Program-made: the position numbers and the translations under genes | The notes under the pieces: model-generated | Database searches by the model: none | Seen by the model: only the letters and a program-made list of their open reading frames with translations | What the model was told of the DNA's origin: nothing | DNA from: Pseudomonas sp. Leaf58 | GTDB lineage: Bacteria > Pseudomonadota > Gammaproteobacteria > Pseudomonadales > Pseudomonadaceae | Length of the DNA stretch: 64,000 nucleotides | Reading direction: 5' to 3' | NCBI RefSeq assembly: GCF_003627215.1 | Contig: NZ_CP032677.1 | Coordinates: 2,795,501-2,859,500 of the forward strand | In this document: one piece after another, positions 23,846-31,342 of the stretch | Layout of the letters: every line of letters starts with the position of its first letter | How positions within the stretch are numbered: the stretch's first letter is position 1

Positions 23846-25111
23846 ATGACAACTCAAAACAAGGCCAAATGGCTCAGATTCCTAATTCTCATCCTCGGTG
23901 GCGGCACCATTTACAAGTTGGCGAACCTCAAGGACGCCTTCTATGTCCCCATGCAGGAATTCATGGGCCTGAGCCACACTGAAATCGGCATACTGTTGAG
24001 TGCCAACGCGATCATCGCGACTGCACTGTTTGTGCTTGGCGGCCTGCTCGCTGATCGCTACGACACGGGCAAGCTGATCCCTCTCGGCCTGATCGGGACC
24101 GGAAGTCTTGGGTTGTACTTGGCAACCTTTCCGCCCTTCAGCAGCTTGCTGATCGTGTTCAGTCTGTTAGCCATCTGCGCCGACTGCCTGTTTTGGCCGT
24201 CGCTGCTCAAAGCCATCCGTAACTTGGGTGACGATCAGGAACAAGGCCGGTTGTTCGGCCTGCTGGAAGGCGGGCGTGGCGTGGTTGATACGCTGGTGGC
24301 CTTTTCCGCACTGGGCGTGTTCGTCGCCATGGGCTCGGGGGAAACCGGCCTGAAATCGGCGATCCTGTTCTACTCGGTCATCGATATTCTGGCGGGCGCC
24401 CTGACCTGGGTGCTGCTCAAGGGCGGTAAAGCGCAATCGGCCGCCAAGCCGAAAAACGGTCTGGCGAACCTGATGGAGGCGATCAAGGTACCCGGTATCT
24501 GGTTGGTCAGTCTCAACGTGTTCATGGTCTACATCGTCTACTGCGGCCTGACCTATTTCATTCCCTACCTCAAGGAAATGTATGGCTTGCCCGTGGCGTT
24601 GGTAGGCGCCTACGGCATCATCAACCAATATTTCCTGAAAATCCTCGGCGGGCCTGCCGGCGGTTTCATTGCCGACAAGCAGTTCAAGAGTACCAGCCGT
24701 TACCTAAAGTGGGCATTTCTTGCGTTATTGCCGCTGATGGGCGTGATCATGCTGATTCCTAAAAGCCCGGGCTTCATCTATGCAGGGATGGCAGCCACCC
24801 TCTCCTTCGCCCTGATTGTGTTCTCGATGCGCGGCGTGTTTTGGGCACCCATGGGCGAAGTCGGCATTCCCCAGCACATCACTGGCTCGGCCTTCGGCAT
24901 TGGTTGCCTGATCGGCTATGCACCCGGCATGTTTGCCTACGTCATCTATGGCGCGATCCTCGACCACTTCCCAGGTCAACAGGGCTACAACTATGTGTTC
25001 ACCCTGATGAGCATGCTGGCCATTGCGGGCTTCATGGTGTCCAGCCTTCTCTATCAAGCGGTGCGCAAAAAATCCATGCTCACTGGCGGGGTCAGCGCGG
25101 TACAAGCCTAA
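23846..25111 (+). CDS. MFS transporter of the aminotransferase/TIM-barrel unit
   Basis: A 421-residue membrane protein with 12 hydrophobic segments. It carries an MFS loop motif in GGLLADRYDTGKLIPLG and a helix-4 region with CLFWPSLLKAIRNLGDDQEQGRLFGLLEGGRG. The start has a CGGAGAA ribosome site. It is the last gene of the plus-strand unit; a hairpin and a T-run terminator follow within 80 bp. It probably imports the substrate processed by the preceding aminotransferase and TIM-barrel protein. Confidence 0.88.
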   Translation: MTTQNKAKWLRFLILILGGGTIYKLANLKDAFYVPMQEFMGLSHTEIGILLSANAIIATALFVLGGLLADRYDTGKLIPLGLIGTGSLGLYLATFPPFSSLLIVFSLLAICADCLFWPSLLKAIRNLGDDQEQGRLFGLLEGGRGVVDTLVAFSALGVFVAMGSGETGLKSAILFYSVIDILAGALTWVLLKGGKAQSAAKPKNGLANLMEAIKVPGIWLVSLNVFMVYIVYCGLTYFIPYLKEMYGLPVALVGAYGIINQYFLKILGGPAGGFIADKQFKSTSRYLKWAFLALLPLMGVIMLIPKSPGFIYAGMAATLSFALIVFSMRGVFWAPMGEVGIPQHITGSAFGIGCLIGYAPGMFAYVIYGAILDHFPGQQGYNYVFTLMSMLAIAGFMVSSLLYQAVRKKSMLTGGVSAVQA

Positions 25112-25129
25112 TTAACGCCATGGGTTTCA

Positions 25130-25194
25130 GGAGGAGGGATCGCCCATCATGCCGATTCCTCCTCCGCCCACAACGCCGGACGCACCGGTTTTTT
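25130..25194 (+). terminator. Hairpin plus T-run terminator after the MFS gene
   Basis: A 13-bp near-perfect inverted repeat (arms 25130-25142 and 25153-25165, GGAGGAGGGATCG) is followed by a short CCGG-ACGCA-CCGG hairpin and six Ts (25176-25194). The T run overlaps the stop codon of the convergent YcaQ-like gene. Confidence 0.55.
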
Positions 25195-26170
25195 AGCTAC
25201 AGGAAAACTCCCCCTCCACGTCCACTTGGCCATCTACCAACGCCTGGATCTCTGCGAAGACATCTGAAGCTAGGCTCGCCGGGACGCCCCAATAATCAAA
25301 GATCCCGCCCTCATCTCGATTTTGGCCACACGTAACAAAAACCCCGGTCCCAAACCGCTGCTTCAGGCGCATTGCCAGCCAGCCAACGAACCCGCTGTTA
25401 TCGGCGCCTTCCGGAAAATGGAATCTGAAGACACCAAACAGCTCTTGCTCGACGTCCGCACAGGGGACTAGTTGACTCCATACCTTGTCATCTCGTACCA
25501 GCGCCAGTGCATCCGGGCGTGCGGCACTAGAAAACGATGACAGAGGAAACTCCAGGAACGTGTACGTGCCGGGGAAGAACCGGACACGCGCTTCGGTCAT
25601 TACGTGCAACAGTCGGCGCTCCGTGTCCCGTGCCGTTTCATGGGAAATGTTCACCCTTTCATACAAATCGCCCTGCATGAACAACTTGTCCAGCGCGCGC
25701 CGGCCAGGCCCGTGGTCCCACCATGAGCCCTGACCTTTGCCCCGCTCTTTGAGGTCGCGTGTGCGCAGCATGCCTTCACCTCGCACCCGATCCAGGATTT
25801 CCGCCATCAACTTGGCGCTGACATTCCTGAAATAGGGACTCTCACCACGCCGAAAATACAGCATGCGCGGCAATGCAAAACGGTAGTCTCGAATCGGCAG
25901 GTAAGCGGCAGCGTGAAACCAATACTCAAAAACCCGCCCAGCACATGTCAGCTGGTTGAGAGCGTCCAAGGAATACCCGGGCACGCGACTCCATAGGATG
26001 TGATGATGCGCTCTCTCAACGACAGACAACGTGTCGATTTGCACATAACCTAAATGCTCTATCGCGCGGAGCGTGCCCTCAAGACCATGGCCAAATACCT
26101 TGCTCGAACCTAGGCCTTGATGATCGAGAGCCAGTCGCCGCCAATAGGTTAGATTAGATTGAATTGCCAC
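25193..26170 (-). CDS. YcaQ-like DNA glycosylase N-terminal half joined to an unrelated C-terminal domain
   Basis: About 325 residues from the GTG at 26170, seven bases after AAGG; a TTG at 26176 is the other choice. Residues about 1-175 match the YcaQ/AlkX winged-helix family (HTH_42), including QIDTLSVVERAHHHILWSRV, EYWFHAAAYLPIRDYRFALPRM and GSWWDHGPGRRALDKLFMQGDL. From about residue 180 the usual YcaQ tail is missing. In its place is FFPGTYTFLEFPLSSF..DNSGFVGWLAMRLKQRFGTGVFVTCGQNRDEGGIFDYWG, which recalls the DUF6196 family (by memory). The protein is shorter than normal YcaQ (about 400). It lies 26 bp after the GFA gene, behind a LexA box. YcaQ proteins unhook DNA interstrand crosslinks; whether this fusion retains activity is unknown. 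Confidence 0.75.
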   Translation of the reverse strand: MAIQSNLTYWRRLALDHQGLGSSKVFGHGLEGTLRAIEHLGYVQIDTLSVVERAHHHILWSRVPGYSLDALNQLTCAGRVFEYWFHAAAYLPIRDYRFALPRMLYFRRGESPYFRNVSAKLMAEILDRVRGEGMLRTRDLKERGKGQGSWWDHGPGRRALDKLFMQGDLYERVNISHETARDTERRLLHVMTEARVRFFPGTYTFLEFPLSSFSSAARPDALALVRDDKVWSQLVPCADVEQELFGVFRFHFPEGADNSGFVGWLAMRLKQRFGTGVFVTCGQNRDEGGIFDYWGVPASLASDVFAEIQALVDGQVDVEGEFSCS

Positions 26171-26196
26171 GTTCAAGCCTTGGTCGGGGGCGCCGG

Positions 26197-26592
26197 TTAT
26201 TGGTGTGGATGTTCTGGAAACTGCTGCGCGCTGTCGCAGATGTCGTACCAGCTTGGCTTTTCCTTGACGAACTCATGGAAGAGATTGGTGATTGTCAATG
26301 CCCCATCGATGCAGTTCGCAGCCACGGGAAACGAATCAGCGGTTGATGTCACCTCGCCCAATGCTGTTCCGCACTGCGAACAGAAGCAACGGTTGTACTT
26401 ATAAGGTGCTTCAGGCGTGAAAGTGGTGATGGAATCTGCGCCGGAAATCAGCTCGAACGATGAGCGCTTTACAAACACGAAGGTACTTGCTCCGACCTTT
26501 CTGCAACGAGAGCAATGACATGTTCCCATCATTGTTGGAGCACTCGACACCAAGAACCTCACCGCTCCGCAGCAGCAGCTACCCTTAAGCAT
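26197..26592 (-). CDS. GFA-domain protein (CENP-V/glutathione-dependent formaldehyde-activating fold)
   Basis: A 131-residue zinc-binding protein from the ATG at 26592, which follows GGGAGA. Three Cys clusters typical of the GFA family are visible: GSCCCGAVRF, GTCHCSRCRK and CFCSQCGTAL. Members bind two zinc ions and some bind glutathione, but most have no proven reaction. A perfect CTGT-N8-ACAG LexA box lies 23 bp upstream of the start. The gene leads into the YcaQ-like fusion 26 bp downstream, which suggests a damage-inducible two-gene operon. Confidence 0.88.
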   Translation of the reverse strand: MLKGSCCCGAVRFLVSSAPTMMGTCHCSRCRKVGASTFVFVKRSSFELISGADSITTFTPEAPYKYNRCFCSQCGTALGEVTSTADSFPVAANCIDGALTITNLFHEFVKEKPSWYDICDSAQQFPEHPHQ

Positions 26593-26614
26593 GGCTTTCT
26601 CCCATAAAAAATAA

Positions 26615-26630
26615 CTGTACATAAATACAG
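26615..26630 (-). promoter_or_regulatory. LexA (SOS) box upstream of the GFA/YcaQ-like pair
   Basis: CTGTACATAAATACAG is a perfect CTGT-N8-ACAG match to the gammaproteobacterial LexA operator, with an AT-rich core and TA flanks. It ends 23 bp before the GFA start codon, where a promoter would be. Confidence 0.75.
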
Positions 26631-26756
26631 TACACATTAAAAGAGCGCCTTACCAAAAACTTCAGGGTCTCAGATGGACGAAGGGCAGCTATGGGTTGAA
26701 AACACAAAGACGCCATGCCGCTTGCGGAACGGGTCGATCGTAAAAAACGAGAAGGC

Positions 26757-27518
26757 CTAGGTCAGATTCAACCCGCCGTCTGAAAGGAGTATCTCGCCCG
26801 TCAAGTAGTCCGACTCGACCAGCATTACCACAGCTTTTGCGATGTCGTCTGGGCTAGCCGCCCTGCGCATAGGTGCGCGAGTTCGCCACATTTCTTGCGC
26901 TTCTGTCCACCCTGCGGTCAGAGGCGTGTCGACCAAGCCAGGCGCCACAGCGTTTACGCGAATTTCTGGCCCCAACGATACCGCGAGCAAGCGGGTCATG
27001 TGATTCAGCGCAGCTTTGCTTACCGCATAAGGAATCGATGCCCCCTTAGGACGGATACCAGCATGCGAACTGATGTTCACTACGCAACCTGCTCGACGGT
27101 AACGGGCGGCATCGCGCAGTGCCGACTCGGCCAATGCGACCAGGTGGAACGGCGCCACGACATTAACCTCGTTAAGTTCGCGCCACACCGTCGAGTTGGC
27201 CGAGCCAAGGTCGCGGTGCGGAATAACTTTGCTAATACCGGCGTTATTGACCAATACGTCGAGCTGCCCCCACGCGGCGATCGCCTCGTTAATAAGCCTG
27301 ACCCTGTCAGCTTCGAATGCCAGATCAGCTTGCACGTAAACAGCCTGCTTCATTTCGGCAACCATAGCGCGTCCCGTCTCCGCAGAACTTCGCGAATGAA
27401 GCACCACCGCATAGCCTGCCTGGCTTAGCACGCGTGCAATGGCTGCGCCAATACCGGAAGTGGACCCTGTAACCAACGCGACGCGTAATACGTTATCGAT
27501 TGGCGGGTTGGGTTTCAT
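26757..27518 (-). CDS. SDR-family oxidoreductase
   Basis: A 253-residue short-chain dehydrogenase/reductase. The cofactor motif is [14 protein letters not shown], followed by NNAGISK. The catalytic Ser is in [10 protein letters not shown] and the Tyr/Lys pair in [17 protein letters not shown] after the second strand suggests NADPH. The C-terminal [18 protein letters not shown] is typical of 3-oxoacyl-ACP-reductase-like SDRs. Its ATG overlaps the stop of a 34-codon ORF (ATGA), implying coupled translation. Substrate unknown. Confidence 0.9.
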   Translation of the reverse strand: MKPNPPIDNVLRVALVTGSTSGIGAAIARVLSQAGYAVVLHSRSSAETGRAMVAEMKQAVYVQADLAFEADRVRLINEAIAAWGQLDVLVNNAGISKVIPHRDLGSANSTVWRELNEVNVVAPFHLVALAESALRDAARYRRAGCVVNISSHAGIRPKGASIPYAVSKAALNHMTRLLAVSLGPEIRVNAVAPGLVDTPLTAGWTEAQEMWRTRAPMRRAASPDDIAKAVVMLVESDYLTGEILLSDGGLNLT

Positions 27519-27619
27519 AGGGACATCTCAAATCGGTTGACGAATACGGCTACCGATCGACCGGGACGAGATTCCGGATTGAGTGTGATCTCGAACGGCC
27601 CTATGGCGGTGTAGTGCAT
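27515..27619 (-). CDS. 34-residue ORF coupled to the SDR gene
   Basis: It starts at the ATG at 27619 after a good AAAGGA site and ends in an ATGA overlap with the SDR start. The product opens [20 protein letters not shown], which faintly recalls the start of DUF3224 proteins but stops far short of their length. It may be a truncated gene now acting as a leader ORF, or a genuine small protein. A longer frame to 27736 exists without better support. Confidence 0.45.
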   Translation of the reverse strand: MHYTAIGPFEITLNPESRPGRSVAVFVNRFEMSL

Positions 27620-27747
27620 TTCAAATTCCTTTTGATCCGGCTTCCTGCCGGCCACCCGTAATACCCTATTCAAAATCCAATTGCCACCATGGCGCATCTG
27701 GCAATGGCGGGGGAACGCCTCCCCGGCCAGGCGCACCGATGAGCACC

Positions 27748-27969
27748 TCAGTCGACTGAGCGAGCGTCTACATCAGACGCAACGCAGGCGACGACCGCCG
27801 TGAAGCTTCCGGTGAAGCTGTGCCGCAGCTCTCGCGGCATGTCGTAGGAAAAGTTGACAAGCCAGGACCCGTCGCCCAGCAACAAAGCGTCCTGCCGGTA
27901 CTTTTCAACCTGGCTCTCTTCAATTCCGACAACTGCTGCGACTTCCTGATTTGTTGGCTCGCGGTCCAT
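27748..27969 (-). CDS. Small hypothetical protein
   Basis: A 73-residue protein. The first part (EPTNQEVAAVVGIEESQVEKYRQDALLL) looks like a short helix-turn-helix. The second (GDGSWLVNFSYDMPRELRHSFTGSFTAVVACVAS) looks like beta strands. No known family recognised. It starts at the ATG at 27969 with a weak ribosome site and ends 129 bp upstream of the 34-codon ORF. Confidence 0.5.
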   Translation of the reverse strand: MDREPTNQEVAAVVGIEESQVEKYRQDALLLGDGSWLVNFSYDMPRELRHSFTGSFTAVVACVASDVDARSVD

Positions 27970-28149
27970 CGGGAATTCAACTCACTGGTCTGGAATCACA
28001 ACCAATAGCCCAAATGAAATCAAATTGCCACCAGTGCACGCCTCACCGGCGAAGGCGGCGCCGCCAGGCTTGATCACGCCTGCCGCCGAACACCGAGCCA
28101 AGTGTTACAATCCGTCAATTCAAATCGGCGCTAAAGGCGCTGAATATCC

Positions 28150-29556
28150 GTGAATGCCGTCAGTACGACATCCGCCACAACCCTGTGCCTCATGCTTAGG
28201 ATGAACCCCGGGCTCATCGCGAACCCGCTTACGCCCCTTCCATTCCCCAACCACCAGCATCGGTGCGGTAGCTGCCGATCGCGCCCCCCTGGCTTTTCAG
28301 AGACTGCATTCTTGGAACACTCAAGTCGTCCCGCCTCACACGACCGCGCCCTCGACTGGCTGAACTTCTTTTTGGCTGATGTGCGCGACGGCCTCGGGCC
28401 CTACCTCGCCATCTACCTGCTTGCCGTGCACCAGTGGCAGCCGGCAAGCATTGGCCTGGTGATGAGCCTGGCAGGCATCGCTGCACTGGTGGCGCAAACG
28501 CCGGCTGGAGCCTTGATCGACCGCACGACGGCCAAGCACGCGGTGGTGGTAATCGCCGCCGTACTGGTGACTGGCAGCTGCCTGCTGCTGCCGTGGATTT
28601 CGTCGTTCGGCGGGGTGGCCTTAACCCAGACGGTCGGTGCCCTAGCAGGTTCGCTGTTCGCGCCGGCGATTGCCGCTATCTCGCTAGGCATCGCCGGCCC
28701 CAAGGCCTTCACTCGTAGGGTGGGCCGCAACGAGACTTTCAACCACGCGGGCAATGCCTGCTCAGCATTGCTGGCCGGTGGCTTGGCGTACCTGTTCGGC
28801 CCGGCGGTGGTGTTCTATCTCATGGCGGTTATGACCGTAGCCAGTATCGTGGCGATGGGGCGTGTGCCGGCAGCGGCCATCGACCACCAGTTGGCTCGCG
28901 GCCTTGCCCATGGTCCGGGTCATGATCACAACCTTGCCCAGCTCAAGGTCCTTGTGCACAACCGCACGCTCTTGGTGTTCGCTGTGTGCTGCGCCTTGTT
29001 CCACTTGGCCAACGCGGCGATGCTGCCGCTGGTGAGCCAGAAGCTGTCGCAAGTCGACCTGCGCTTGGCCACCCCGCTCACATCCGCCTGCATCGTCGCA
29101 GCGCAGTTGGTGATGGTGCCGATGGCGCTGCTGGTAGGTGCAAAGGCCGAGACTTGGGGGCGCAGGCCGTTCCTTCTGGCCGGCTTTTTCATCTTGCCGC
29201 TGCGCGGAGCCCTGTACGTGGCGTCCGACAATCCATTCTGGCTGGTTGGCGTGCAATTACTCGACGGAATCGGCGCGGGCATCTTCGGTGCGTTGTTCCC
29301 GATCGTGGTCAAGGACTTGACCGAAGGCACCGGGCGCTTCAATGTCAGCCTCGGCGCGCTGGCGGCGGTGTTCGGGCTGGGCGCTGCGCTCAGCCCTGGG
29401 ATTGCAGGGTTGGTTGTTCAAGTAGCCGGCTACGATGCTGCATTCTTGACCTTGGCCGGCATTGCCTCGGTCGCATTCGTACTCGTGCTGATGGCGCTGC
29501 CCGAGACTCACCCCCGCGTCACACCATCGCCCCTGCCGACCCCTGCCGGAACCTGA
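28150..29556 (+). CDS. MFS transporter paired with an ArsB-like permease
   Basis: The frame opens with a GTG at 28150, but the first helix starts near residue 70 (DWLNFFLADVRDGLGPYLAIYLL). The true start may therefore be the ATG at 28192 or 28201, or a later codon; no site is convincing. Twelve hydrophobic segments follow, with GALIDRTTAKHAVVV as the MFS loop motif and a His-rich central loop (HGPGHDHN). It ends 7 bp before the ArsB-like gene and is surely co-transcribed. The pairing suggests efflux of metalloids or toxic oxyanions. Confidence 0.82.
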   Translation: MNAVSTTSATTLCLMLRMNPGLIANPLTPLPFPNHQHRCGSCRSRPPGFSETAFLEHSSRPASHDRALDWLNFFLADVRDGLGPYLAIYLLAVHQWQPASIGLVMSLAGIAALVAQTPAGALIDRTTAKHAVVVIAAVLVTGSCLLLPWISSFGGVALTQTVGALAGSLFAPAIAAISLGIAGPKAFTRRVGRNETFNHAGNACSALLAGGLAYLFGPAVVFYLMAVMTVASIVAMGRVPAAAIDHQLARGLAHGPGHDHNLAQLKVLVHNRTLLVFAVCCALFHLANAAMLPLVSQKLSQVDLRLATPLTSACIVAAQLVMVPMALLVGAKAETWGRRPFLLAGFFILPLRGALYVASDNPFWLVGVQLLDGIGAGIFGALFPIVVKDLTEGTGRFNVSLGALAAVFGLGAALSPGIAGLVVQVAGYDAAFLTLAGIASVAFVLVLMALPETHPRVTPSPLPTPAGT

Positions 29557-29563
29557 ACGCCTC

Positions 29564-30817
29564 ATGCCTCTCAGCGAAAACGCTTCGATTATCTGGCTGC
29601 TAGCCGCTTTGGCGACCTGCGGAGTCATCCTGCGCCCATGGCGGATACCGGAATACGTCTGGGCCATGGGCGGTGCGCTGCTACTGATTGGCCTAGGCCT
29701 GATCACACCGCGCAGCGCTCTAGCGGCAGTGGCCGAAGGTGGCGACGTGTACCTCTTCCTGGTAGGCATGATGGTGCTGGCCGAGCTTGCACGCCAGGAG
29801 GGGCTGTTCGACTGGCTAGCCCGCTACGCGGTCCGCCACGCCCGGGGTTCGGGGCAACGGCTGTTCGACCTGGTATTTCTGGTGGGCACGCTGGTCACCG
29901 TATTCCTGTCCAACGATGCAACAGCGGTTGTGCTGACCCCTGCGGTATATGCAGCGTGCAAGGCTGCCAAGGCCGAGCCTTTGCCCTACCTGTTCATCTG
30001 TGCCTTCATCGCCAACGCCGCCAGTTTCGTGCTGCCGATTTCCAACCCAGCCAACCTGGTAGTCTTCGGCAGCCAGATGCCCCCGCTACTGGACTGGCTG
30101 CGGCAGTTCAGCCTGCCATCGCTTGTGGCGATCGCGCTGACCTTTCTAGTGCTGCGCCTGACCCAGCGCCGGCAGCTCCGCAAACCGCTGACGCTGAATG
30201 TGGATACCCAGCCGCTGTCTCCAGGCGCCCGCCTATGCGCAGTGGGCATCGCGCTCACCGCTACTTTGCTGCTGGGGGCCTCCGCGCTGGACCGGGCACT
30301 CGGCCTACCGACGTTCTGTGCCGGCGTGGCGACCACAGCGCTGATCCACTTACGCCAACGGCGCAGCCCGATGCCGGTACTGCGCCATGTGGCGTGGGGC
30401 GTGCTACCGCTGGTGGCGGGCTTGTTCATACTGGTAGAAGCTGTCGCCCAAACCGGCCTGATCGTGCGGCTTGCCCAGGCGCTGGCCACCCTGGCAGCAG
30501 AGTCGCCGATCAGGGCCAGTTGGGTGGGCGGCGTAGGCGTGGCCATCGCCAGCAACCTGATGAACAACTTGCCGACTGGGCTGATAGCCGGGTCCATGGG
30601 TTCGCTAGTGGCGCTGCCGCAGCAGGCGACCGCTGCGCTGCTAATCGGCGTCGACCTAGGGCCGAACCTGTCGATTACCGGATCCCTGGCCACCCTTTTG
30701 TGGCTGGTGGCGATCCGTCGCGAAGGGGAGCATGTCAGCGCCTGGCACTTTTTGCGCCTGGGGCTGCTGGTGACGCCCCCTGCACTGGCAGCGGCACTGC
30801 TGGCGCTTTGGGTGTGA
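29564..30817 (+). CDS. ArsB/NhaD-like ion transporter (putative arsenite exporter)
   Basis: A 417-residue permease with about ten hydrophobic segments of the ArsB/SLC13 superfamily (IT). Characteristic stretches are VFLSNDATAVVLTPAVY in the first re-entrant loop region and SNLMNNLPTGLIAGS in the second, together with FVLPISNPANLVVFG. These Asn/Asp-containing loops match ArsB-type arsenite/antimonite permeases. It follows the MFS gene by 7 bp. No arsR, arsC or arsH lies nearby, so the arsenic role is only suggested. An integrase remnant follows. Confidence 0.82.
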   Translation: MPLSENASIIWLLAALATCGVILRPWRIPEYVWAMGGALLLIGLGLITPRSALAAVAEGGDVYLFLVGMMVLAELARQEGLFDWLARYAVRHARGSGQRLFDLVFLVGTLVTVFLSNDATAVVLTPAVYAACKAAKAEPLPYLFICAFIANAASFVLPISNPANLVVFGSQMPPLLDWLRQFSLPSLVAIALTFLVLRLTQRRQLRKPLTLNVDTQPLSPGARLCAVGIALTATLLLGASALDRALGLPTFCAGVATTALIHLRQRRSPMPVLRHVAWGVLPLVAGLFILVEAVAQTGLIVRLAQALATLAAESPIRASWVGGVGVAIASNLMNNLPTGLIAGSMGSLVALPQQATAALLIGVDLGPNLSITGSLATLLWLVAIRREGEHVSAWHFLRLGLLVTPPALAAALLALWV

Positions 30818-30899
30818 ATCGGTCACGCCCGGAGATACCGTCCAGGTGCCAAAGAAGCTGATGCCGTGAGCGCCGCAGCCAAAGTGCTGGCCCCCTGCA

Positions 30900-31322
30900 G
30901 CGCCAGCCGCATGATGTGGTTCGACAAGGAAGACGGGCTTTGCACGCGATCCAGTTCGCCGGGCATTACGCGGACCGCCGCAGGGATAGGAAGGGAGTGG
31001 TGACCGAAACACCGTTCCTGCTCCCGCCTTCCAAGAACTCCGAGTACGTGAAACAGACCTCCGGTCTGCAAAAACAGTGGGTACCGGTGCTGAATGAATT
31101 GGGGATCAGGCGTCGACCCCATACAACTGCCGTCATACCTATGCGACAATGTGCGTAATGTCCGGCCTCAACCCCGCATTTATCGCCCAACAGCTGGGTC
31201 ACAGCGTGCAGATGCTGCTGTCGACGCATGCCCGTTGGCTTAACTCAAGCTCCAACTGGAGCGAGCTGGAAAAACTCAAGATTGGTATCAAATCGGTATC
31301 AGCTGAAAGCCCAGCGTCGTAA
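30900..31322 (+). pseudogene. Decayed tyrosine-recombinase (phage/island integrase) remnant
   Basis: Only the C-terminal part of an integrase can be read. One frame gives FLLPPSKNSEYVKQTSGLQKQWVPVLNELGIRRRP, then a one-base deletion in a C run near 31114-31117 shifts the frame. The next frame gives NCRHTYATMCVMSGLNPAFIAQQLGHS and LLSTHARWL. The Arg/His box (RHTY) and LGHS are present, but the nucleophile Tyr of the usual STYARWL is His. The gene is therefore dead through 5' truncation, a frameshift and loss of the catalytic residue. The remnant ends 20 bp before the ybiT start. The 82 bp before it (30818-30900) show no recognisable gene. Confidence 0.8.
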
Positions 31323-31342
31323 GTTACTGATAGGTAAGCCCT

